NCBI RefSeq assembly: GCF_904426505.1
Contig: NZ_CAJGBN010000045.1
Location: 248,001 to 312,000 of the forward strand
Source of the DNA: Rubrivivax sp. A210
Lineage (GTDB): Bacteria > Pseudomonadota > Gammaproteobacteria > Burkholderiales > Burkholderiaceae_C
DNA length: 64,000 bases
Direction of reading: 5' to 3'
The notes under the pieces are model-generated. The model was not told the DNA's origin. It ran no database searches and worked only from the letters and a program-made list of their open reading frames with translations. Position 1 is the first letter of the stretch. Every line of letters starts with the position of its first letter. The translations under genes were made by a program, and so were the position numbers. Positions 53,171-59,878 of this stretch are shown in pieces.

Positions 53171-53842
53171 ATGCGCATCCTGCTTGCCGAAGATGATCCG
53201 CTGCTGGGCGACGGCCTGCGCGCCGGCCTGCGCCAGCAGGGCTTTCTGGTCGACTGGGTGCGCGACGGCGTCGCGGCCGAGCGCGAACTGCGGGCCCAGC
53301 CCTATGCCGCGGCCGTGCTCGACCTCGGCCTGCCTCTGCAGGACGGCCTGGACGCGCTGGCCGCGGTGCGCCGCGCCGGCGTCAAGATTCCGGTGCTGGT
53401 GCTGACCGCCCGTGATGCGGTGCCCGACCGCGTGCGCGGCCTGGACATCGGCGCCGACGACTACGTCGTCAAGCCGGTTGACCTGGACGAGCTTGCGGCA
53501 CGGCTGCGCGCCCTCGTGCGCCGGGCCCACGGCCTGGTGGAGGAGCGCCTGCTGGCCCAGGACGTGGTGCTGATGCCGGCCTCGCGCACGGTCAGCAAGG
53601 CCGGCGTTGCGGTAGCGCTGTCGCAGCGCGAGTTCGACCTGCTGCAGGCGCTGATGCTCAATGCCGGCCGCGTGCTCTCGCGCGAGCAGCTCGAGCAGCA
53701 TGTCTACAGCTGGGGCCAGGAGGTCGACAGCAATGCGGTCGAGGTGCATGTACATCACCTGCGGCGCAAGCTCGGCCCGGCGCTGATCCAGACCGTGCGC
53801 GGCCTGGGCTACCTGCTGCTGCGCGACGCACCGGCCGCCTGA
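53171..53842 (+). CDS. OmpR-family response regulator (QseB/PmrA-like)
   Basis: A 223-residue regulator: receiver MRILLAEDDPLLGDGLRAGL with phospho-Asp D51 (AVLDLGLPLQDGL) and K101 in VVKPVD, then an OmpR winged helix (LSQREFDLLQALMLNAGRVLSREQL ... VHHLRRKLG). Closest by eye to QseB/PmrA. It is co-transcribed with the cytochrome genes, 15 bp apart, and probably controls them through the direct repeat at 51454. Its stop overlaps the kinase start (TGATG). Confidence 0.93.
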   Translation: MRILLAEDDPLLGDGLRAGLRQQGFLVDWVRDGVAAERELRAQPYAAAVLDLGLPLQDGLDALAAVRRAGVKIPVLVLTARDAVPDRVRGLDIGADDYVVKPVDLDELAARLRALVRRAHGLVEERLLAQDVVLMPASRTVSKAGVAVALSQREFDLLQALMLNAGRVLSREQLEQHVYSWGQEVDSNAVEVHVHHLRRKLGPALIQTVRGLGYLLLRDAPAA

Positions 53843-55191
53843 TGCGCTGGCCGCAATCCCTGCAGCGACGCCTGCTGGCCCTGGTGCTGGGCGTCGTGAC
53901 CCTGGTCTGGGCCGGCACCGCGGTGCTGACCTGGACCGACGTGAGCCACGAGCTGGACGAATTGCTCGACAGCCACCTGGCCCAGGCCGCCGCCCTGCTG
54001 GTGGTGCAGCAGGTGCAGGAGTTCGAGGGCGAGGAAGACGACCGCGGCGTCGATGCGCCGACGCTGCACCGCTACGCGCCCAAGGTGGCGTTCCAGGTCT
54101 TCCATGAGGGCCGGCTGGTGCTGCGCTCTTCCAATGCGCCGCCAGAGCGCATGGCCACGCTCCAGGAGGGCTTTCGCACCGCTGCAATCGCCGGCGTCTC
54201 CTGGCGCGTCTTTGCCGCCCGCGGAGCTGATCGCGATGTGCAGGTGTATGTCGGCGAGCAGACGCGCTCGCGTGCCGACATCCTGTGGGCCGCGCTGGGC
54301 AGCATGCTGTGGCCGATGGCGCTGGCGCTGCCGCTCCTGGCTCTGGCCGCGGGCTGGGCCATCCACCAGGGCGTGGCGCCGCTGCGCCGGCTGGCACGCG
54401 CGCTGGCCGAGCGCCAGCCGCAGTCTTTGCAGCCGCTGGCGCTGCCGCAGGCGCCCAGCGAGATGCAGCCGGTGCTGGACGCCCTCAATGCCCTCTTTGA
54501 ACGCATAGGCCAGCTGCTCGACGCCGAGCGCCGCTTCACGGCGGATGCGGCGCACGAGCTGCGCACGCCCATCGCCGCCATCCGCACCCAGGCCCAGGTG
54601 GCGCTGGGCGAGGCCGAGCCGGGTGCGCGCCGCCACGCGCTGCTGGCCACGCTGGAAGGCTGTGACCGCGCCACCCGCCTGGTCGAGCAGATGCTGACGC
54701 TGGCCCGCCTCGAGGCCGCGTCCGCTCCGCCGGGCCAAGTGGTGGACCTGGCCGCGCTGGCGCGCCGCGTGATGGCCGATCTGGCACCGCGCGCCCTGGC
54801 CCAGGGCCAGGCGCTGGAACTCGATGCCGACACGCCGTGTCCGGTGGCGGGCGACGAAACCTTGCTGGCGGTGCTGCTGCGCAACCTGCTGGACAACGCC
54901 ATCCGCTACTGCCCGGCCGGCGCCACCATCCACGCCGCGGTGGCCCGCACCGGCAACGGCGTCGAACTGCTGGTGGAGGACAGCGGCCCGGGCCTGGCCG
55001 ACGCCGACCAGGCGCGCCTGGGCCAGCGCTTCTTCCGCGTGCCGGGCAGCGCGGCCAGCGGCAGCGGCCTGGGCTGGTCCATCGTGTACCGCATCGCTGC
55101 GGTCCATGGCCTGGCCCTCACGGTCGGGCGTTCGGTCACCTTGGGCGGACTGGCGGTGCGTGTGCAGGCGCCGGCCGATCAGGCGGCGTAG
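53842..55191 (+). CDS. Membrane sensor histidine kinase (QseC-like)
   Basis: A 449-residue kinase with two membrane helices (about 11-30 and 152-174) flanking a periplasmic domain of some 120 residues that has an acidic patch FEGEEDD. The H-box is RFTADAAHELRTPIAA (H238), followed by N-box LLRNLLDNAIRYCP and G-box DSGPGL / GSGLGWSIV. The QseC/PmrB-like pattern fits its partner. In the SHP operon it may sense redox, metal or NO-related signals. It overlaps the convergent GST gene by 13 bp. Confidence 0.93.
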   Translation: MRWPQSLQRRLLALVLGVVTLVWAGTAVLTWTDVSHELDELLDSHLAQAAALLVVQQVQEFEGEEDDRGVDAPTLHRYAPKVAFQVFHEGRLVLRSSNAPPERMATLQEGFRTAAIAGVSWRVFAARGADRDVQVYVGEQTRSRADILWAALGSMLWPMALALPLLALAAGWAIHQGVAPLRRLARALAERQPQSLQPLALPQAPSEMQPVLDALNALFERIGQLLDAERRFTADAAHELRTPIAAIRTQAQVALGEAEPGARRHALLATLEGCDRATRLVEQMLTLARLEAASAPPGQVVDLAALARRVMADLAPRALAQGQALELDADTPCPVAGDETLLAVLLRNLLDNAIRYCPAGATIHAAVARTGNGVELLVEDSGPGLADADQARLGQRFFRVPGSAASGSGLGWSIVYRIAAVHGLALTVGRSVTLGGLAVRVQAPADQAA

Positions 55192-55880
55192 AAGCGCGCC
55201 TTCATGCGCCGGCAATAGGCCTCGAGGTTCGGCTGCGCCTGGGCCTGGCGCTTGATGGGACTGTCTATGGGCACCCACAGCAGATTGGCCAGGAAGGCGT
55301 AGGCGGTGGCGTCGATGCTGCTGGGTTGGTCGCCCAGCAGGAAAGGCCGGTCGGCCAGGAAATCGGCCACGGCCGTGATGTCGCGACAGCCAATGGCGTG
55401 GATCTCGGTCTCGCCGTGGCGGCCCATGCCCTGGCCGCGCAGTTCGGCGCGCAGGCCACGCCGCGCCAGTGTCGGCAGCAGCAGGCGCAGCGGCATCGGC
55501 ACGGCGGCGAAGAAGGCCTCCTTGGTGAGCGCCCAGCCGGCCTCGTTGATCCAGCGCGTGTGGACCACGGCCCAGTAGAGGTTTTCCTCGAACAGGCGCT
55601 GGAAGGCCGTGGCTTGGGCCTGCTGCCCGGGTGAAAGCCCTGCGTCGAGCTTGACGCCGTGGCGCGACTTCAGGTGCTCGATGATGAACTGGCTGTCGGC
55701 CACCAGGGTGCCGTCGTCGTCGATATAGGGCAGCTTGCCCTTGGGTGCCTTGAGAACGTCGCCGCTGTTCACCGCGCGGTAGGGCAGGCCGGCCATGCGC
55801 AGCCAGGTTTCCACCTTCATGCAAAAGGGGCTGGCATTGGGCAGGCCGAAGGCCGGGGCGAACTGGTAGAGCTTGATCAT
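55179..55880 (-). CDS. Glutathione S-transferase-like protein (Fax/metaxin type)
   Basis: A 233-residue protein with an N-terminal thioredoxin-like domain (MIKLYQFAPAFGLPNASPFCMKVETWLRMAGLPY) and PKGKLPYIDDDG, LVADSQFIIEHL as in the Fax/metaxin branch of GSTs, then an all-helical C-terminal domain. The catalytic residue is not obvious. It is monocistronic and divergent from the HD-GYP operon. Confidence 0.85.
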   Translation of the reverse strand: MIKLYQFAPAFGLPNASPFCMKVETWLRMAGLPYRAVNSGDVLKAPKGKLPYIDDDGTLVADSQFIIEHLKSRHGVKLDAGLSPGQQAQATAFQRLFEENLYWAVVHTRWINEAGWALTKEAFFAAVPMPLRLLLPTLARRGLRAELRGQGMGRHGETEIHAIGCRDITAVADFLADRPFLLGDQPSSIDATAYAFLANLLWVPIDSPIKRQAQAQPNLEAYCRRMKARFYAA

Positions 55881-56006
55881 GCGGGCCTCGCTGGCGTGGG
55901 GGCGGGCCGGACCATGGCGCCGCCGGGCCGGGCTGTCAATCCTGATCCCGACGCGATCCCGCACCGGCCTTCGTTCACGGACTGTCGGCCGGCAACGGGC
56001 TGGCGC

Positions 56007-56047
56007 TTGACACGAGTCAAGCGGACGCAGAAGGAGCCGCGGAGAAT
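56007..56047 (+). promoter_or_regulatory. FNR/FixK-type box and -10 element of the HD-GYP/hemerythrin-kinase operon
   Basis: TTGACACGAGTCAA (56007-56020) is a perfect palindrome TTGAC-N4-GTCAA inside the longer CTTGAC...GTCAAG, agreeing with TTGA-N6-TCAA of FNR/FixK proteins. GAGAAT (56042-56047, four of six -10 consensus bases) lies 31 bp from the palindrome centre, the class II geometry. It matches the arrangement at 2584-2625. Confidence 0.55.
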
Positions 56048-56083
56048 CGATTTCGCATCCGCAAGGGGCGCGAGGAGCGCACA

Positions 56084-57394
56084 TTGGGCGAACCGATTCC
56101 GACGACGCCGGCCACGCTGCTGCTCGTCGACGACGAGCCCGGCATTCTTTCGTCCCTGCGGCGGCTGTTCCGGCCCCATGGCTGGCGCATTCTCACCGCC
56201 GACGGCGGCGCCGAGGGGCTGGAGATCCTGGCGCGCGAGCCGGTCGATCTCGTCATCTCGGACATGCGCATGCCTGAGATGGACGGCGCCCGCTTCCTTG
56301 AAACGGTGCGCGAGCGCCGGCCTGAGGTGGTGCGGCTGCTGCTCACCGGCTATGCCGACATCTCGTCGACGGTGGCGGCCATCAACCGTGGCGCCATCTA
56401 CCGCTACATCGCCAAGCCCTGGGACGATGGCGAGATCGTGCTCATCGTGCAGAAGGCGCTGGAATGGGCGGGCCTGGAGCGCGAGAACCGCCGCCTCAGC
56501 GAGCAGATCAGGCGCCAGAACGAGGAGTTGCGCGAGCTGAACGCGGGGCTCGAGGACAAGGTAGCGCAGCGCACCGCCGAGCTGGCGCAGACCAACGGCT
56601 TCCTGAACTTGGCCAATGAAGAGCTCAAGCGCAACTTCATGGTCTCGATCAAGATGTTTTCCAGCCTGATCGAGATGCGCCAGGGCGCGGTGGGCGGCCA
56701 TTCGCGGCGCGTCGCCGATCTCGCGCGCCGCCTGGCCGCGCGCCTGGGGCTGGATGCCAGGGCGCAGCAGGACGTGCTGCTCGCCGGCCTGCTGCACGAC
56801 ATCGGCAAGATCGGCTTTCCCGACGGGCTGCTGGCGCAGCCGCCCTCGCGCCTTTCGGCCGAGGAGCAGCAGCGCTACCGCAAGCACCCGGTGGCGGGCC
56901 AGGACGCGCTGATGCCGCTGGCTGAACTGCACCAGGCCGCGGCCTTCGTGCGCTCGCACCACGAGCGCTGGGACGGCCTGGGCTTCCCCGACGGCCTGGA
57001 GGGCGAGGCGATACCGCTGGGCGCGCGCATCGTCGCCGTCGTCAACGAGCACGACGATCTGCAAACCGGCATGGCCGCCGAGCGCCAGCTGGGTTCTGAT
57101 GAGGCGCTGCAGGCCATGCTGGCAGCGCGCGGCCGCCGCTATGACCCGCGTGTGTTCGACGCCTTCGTCGAGCTTCTGGGTGGCGGGGCCGAAGCCGAGC
57201 GCGACTGCGTGCTGCTGGCCGGCGAGCTGAAGGCCGGCATGGTGCTGGCGCGCGACCTCCACGGACCCGGCGGCACCCTGCTGCTGGCGGCCGACTACGT
57301 GCTCGACACGCGCCTGGTGCAGCAGATCCAGCAGTTTGCCCAGCGCGAGGGCGCCCTCCTGCAACTGCACGTTCGTGCCGATAAACGTCATTGA
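56084..57394 (+). CDS. Response regulator with HD-GYP phosphodiesterase domain
   Basis: A 436-residue protein: receiver at 10-125 (phospho-Asp D60 in VISDMRMPEMDG, K111 in IAKPW), a coiled-coil linker at about 133-180, and an HD-GYP domain with H238-D239 in LLHDIGKIGFPD, HHERWDGLGFPDGL at 292-305 and a C-terminal extension. GYP is GFP here, a conservative variant. It should hydrolyse c-di-GMP under control of phosphorylation by one of the kinases in the operon. The TTG start has GAGGAG seven bases upstream; the first in-frame ATG is too far inside. Confidence 0.92.
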   Translation: MGEPIPTTPATLLLVDDEPGILSSLRRLFRPHGWRILTADGGAEGLEILAREPVDLVISDMRMPEMDGARFLETVRERRPEVVRLLLTGYADISSTVAAINRGAIYRYIAKPWDDGEIVLIVQKALEWAGLERENRRLSEQIRRQNEELRELNAGLEDKVAQRTAELAQTNGFLNLANEELKRNFMVSIKMFSSLIEMRQGAVGGHSRRVADLARRLAARLGLDARAQQDVLLAGLLHDIGKIGFPDGLLAQPPSRLSAEEQQRYRKHPVAGQDALMPLAELHQAAAFVRSHHERWDGLGFPDGLEGEAIPLGARIVAVVNEHDDLQTGMAAERQLGSDEALQAMLAARGRRYDPRVFDAFVELLGGGAEAERDCVLLAGELKAGMVLARDLHGPGGTLLLAADYVLDTRLVQQIQQFAQREGALLQLHVRADKRH

Positions 57395-57405
57395 AGAGGT
57401 GTGTG

Positions 57406-57984
57406 ATGAGCCGTGTGCTGCTGGTCGACGACGAACCCGGGGTGCTGCGCGCGCTGCGGCGCGTATTGAGCCTGGTGCCTTGCCGCTTTGACGGCATCGA
57501 TTTCCAGCTGCAGGTTGATATGGCCGAGTCACCCGAGCGCGCGCTCGAGCTGGTACACAGCCGTGCCTACGATCTGGTGCTGTCCGACTACCGCATGCCG
57601 GGCATGGACGGCGTGGCCCTGCTCAAGGCGGTGCGCGAGATCCAGCCCGATGCGGCGCGCATGATCCTGTCGGGCTATGCCGATCTCAACGGTGTGCTGG
57701 CTGCCATCAACGAAGCGCAGATCGTGCGCTTCCTGTGCAAGCCCTGGAGCGACTACGAGCTGGTGGCCGCCATGGGCCAGGCGCTGGCCTACCGCGCCGT
57801 GCTGCTGGACAACCGGCGCATGGCCGACCTGCTGCGCCTGCAGTCGCACAAGCTCACGCCGCAGGACTACGAGCGCCGCCGGCTGGAGGAGGCGGAGCCC
57901 GGCATCACCCAGGTGCGCTGGGCCGAGGACGGCTCGGTGCTGCTCGACGAAGACCTGGCGCGCCAGCTTGAGGACCGCCCCTGA
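57406..57984 (+). CDS. Single-receiver response regulator with unknown C-terminal extension
   Basis: A 192-residue protein. The receiver (1-125) has D61 in VLSDYRMPGMDG and K112 in FLCKPW; the FxCKPW and MILSGYAD segments resemble those of the HD-GYP protein upstream. The remaining 65 residues (LLRLQSHKLTPQDYERRRLEEAEPGITQVRWAEDGSVLL) form no known output domain and may bind a partner. It lies 11 bp after the HD-GYP gene and its stop overlaps the GTPase start (TGATG). Start at 57406, with GAAGAGG upstream. Confidence 0.9.
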   Translation: MSRVLLVDDEPGVLRALRRVLSLVPCRFDGIDFQLQVDMAESPERALELVHSRAYDLVLSDYRMPGMDGVALLKAVREIQPDAARMILSGYADLNGVLAAINEAQIVRFLCKPWSDYELVAAMGQALAYRAVLLDNRRMADLLRLQSHKLTPQDYERRRLEEAEPGITQVRWAEDGSVLLDEDLARQLEDRP

Positions 57985-58637
57985 TGCCCGAGCTCGACGA
58001 AGCGGCGGCCCGCCTGACCTTCAAGCTCGTCTACTACGGGCCGGCGCAGAGCGGCAAGACCAGCAACCTGACCTGGCTGCACGAGCTGCTGCGCGCCGAA
58101 ATGAAGGGCGAGCTGATGACGCTGGAGACGCAGAGCGACCGCACGCTCTTCTTCGACCTGCTGCCGCTGGGCTTTCGCGCGCCCTCGGGCCTGCTGGTCA
58201 AGCTGCGCCTCTTTACCGTGCCCGGCCAGGTGCAGCACGACGGCACGCGCAAGGCCGTGCTGTCGCGCGCCGATGGCGTGGTCTTCGTCGCCGATTCACA
58301 GCGCCATGAGGCGGCCAACAACGCCGAGGCCTTCCAGAACCTGGCCGACAACGCGGCCCGCGTCGGGCTCGACTTCGAGCACCTGCCGCTGGTGGTGCAG
58401 TTCAACAAGCGCGACCTGCCCGAGGTTGCGCCCGAGGCCGAGATCCAGGCCCGCTATGCCGCCACGCCCTGGCCGGTGTGCTTTGCCTCGGCGCTGCGCG
58501 GCGAAGGCGTCGTGCCCACCTTTGCGCGCCTGCTGGCCGAGGTCTGGCGCCACCATGACGAGGCCTGCGGCCTGAGCGCGCGCCACGGCCTGGACGAAGC
58601 CGGCTTCGTGCGCGCCTTCACCGGGGACGCGGTGTGA
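57984..58637 (+). CDS. MglA-like small GTPase
   Basis: A 217-residue Ras-like GTPase: P-loop GPAQSGKT (19-26), G3 in FTVPGQVQHDG with PGQ instead of D-x-x-G as in MglA, G4 NKRDLP, and FASAL in place of the SAK loop. MglA/SofG GTPases set cell polarity and direct type IV pilus and gliding machinery in Myxococcus and Thermus. The pairing with a PilB/GspE-type ATPase two genes downstream fits that theme. No MglB/roadblock GAP is encoded in the window. It is coupled to both neighbours by 1-bp and 4-bp overlaps. Confidence 0.88.
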   Translation: MPELDEAAARLTFKLVYYGPAQSGKTSNLTWLHELLRAEMKGELMTLETQSDRTLFFDLLPLGFRAPSGLLVKLRLFTVPGQVQHDGTRKAVLSRADGVVFVADSQRHEAANNAEAFQNLADNAARVGLDFEHLPLVVQFNKRDLPEVAPEAEIQARYAATPWPVCFASALRGEGVVPTFARLLAEVWRHHDEACGLSARHGLDEAGFVRAFTGDAV

Positions 58638-59878
58638 ACGCTGCTGCCGCCGCGGCCGCGGCCTTCGACCGTGAGCTGACGCTGGCCGACCTGGTGCGCG
58701 GCCTGCCGCTGGCACGCGTGGTCTCGGCGCTGGAGATGCTGACGGGCACGCCGGTGGGCATCGAGGATCTGGGAGGCCGCATCGTCGCCGGCCATGCCAT
58801 GCCCGAGGGAGAAGGCGAGGGCGAGGCGATTCCGGTGCGGCTGGAGATCGAGCCGCTGTGCCAGCTGCGCCTGCCGCGCGGCCGCCTGCAGCAGGGCGCC
58901 GCCGCCACCGTGCTGCTGGAGCTGCTGCTGCATGCGCGCGCCCAGGTGGTGCGCGCCGGCGATCTGCATGCCGCCGCGATGGGCAGCGAATACGACGAGC
59001 TGCGCCGCCGCAACGAGGCGCTGCAGGCCTCGCAGGCGCGCTACCGCGAGCTGGCACAGACGCTGGAGGCGCGCGTCCAGGCCCAGGTGGCCGAACTCGA
59101 CCAGCGCCAGCGCCAGATTTACCTGGCCGAACGCCTGGCTTCCATCGGCCAGCTCGCCGCCGGCATCGCGCACGAAATCAACAACCCGATAGGCTTCATC
59201 CTCAGCAACCTGGAAAGCGGCCGCCGCTACCTGCCGCAACTGCAGCAGTTCAAGGCGGCGCTGCCCGCCGGCTCGGAGCTGGCGGTGCTGTGGCAGCAGC
59301 TGGACCTGGGCTACATCGTCGACGACCTCGGCGAGCTGCTGTCCGACAGCATCGCCGGCGCCACCCGCATCGCGCGCATCGTGCGTGACCTCAAAGGCTT
59401 CTCGGGTGTCGACCGGCCCGACCCGGAGGATGTCGACCTCAATGCCCAGCTCGCCACCGTGGTGGCCCTGGTCGGCGCGGCCCGACCCGACGGCGCCCCG
59501 GTGGTGCAGAGCTATGCCGAAGGCCTGCCGCGCCTGCTGTGCCTGCCTGGGCATCTGAACCAGGTCTTCGTCAACCTGCTCAACAACGCGCTGCAGGCTG
59601 TGCAAGGCCAGGCCGACGGCCGCGTCGAAGTGTCTACGCGCGGCGACGACGCCAACCTCTGGGTCGAGATCGCCGACAACGGCGTCGGCATCGCGCCCGA
59701 TGTGCTGCCACGCGTCTTCGATCCCTTCTTCACCACGCGCGGCGTCGGCCGCGGAGTGGGCCTGGGCCTCACGGTGGCGCGCGACATCGTGGCCGCCCAC
59801 GACGGCAGCGTGCAACTGCGCAGCGCGCCCGGCCTGGGCACCACCGCCAGCGTGCGCCTGCCGCTGACGCCGCCATGA
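58634..59878 (+). CDS. Cytosolic sensor histidine kinase
   Basis: A 414-residue kinase with no membrane helix. The N-terminal 115 residues form an unassigned domain (LADLVRGLPLARVVSALEMLTGTPVGIEDLGG, GAF/PAS-like at best), then a coiled coil (120-165) and the kinase core: H180 in GQLAAGIAHEINNPIGF, N-box VFVNLLNNALQAVQG, G1 IADNGVGI, G2 GVGLGLTVARDIV. The H-E-I-N-N-P type is that of NtrB/ZraS-like soluble kinases. It starts at GTG with a 4-bp overlap and likely phosphorylates receivers in the same operon. Confidence 0.92.
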   Translation: MNAAAAAAAAFDRELTLADLVRGLPLARVVSALEMLTGTPVGIEDLGGRIVAGHAMPEGEGEGEAIPVRLEIEPLCQLRLPRGRLQQGAAATVLLELLLHARAQVVRAGDLHAAAMGSEYDELRRRNEALQASQARYRELAQTLEARVQAQVAELDQRQRQIYLAERLASIGQLAAGIAHEINNPIGFILSNLESGRRYLPQLQQFKAALPAGSELAVLWQQLDLGYIVDDLGELLSDSIAGATRIARIVRDLKGFSGVDRPDPEDVDLNAQLATVVALVGAARPDGAPVVQSYAEGLPRLLCLPGHLNQVFVNLLNNALQAVQGQADGRVEVSTRGDDANLWVEIADNGVGIAPDVLPRVFDPFFTTRGVGRGVGLGLTVARDIVAAHDGSVQLRSAPGLGTTASVRLPLTPP

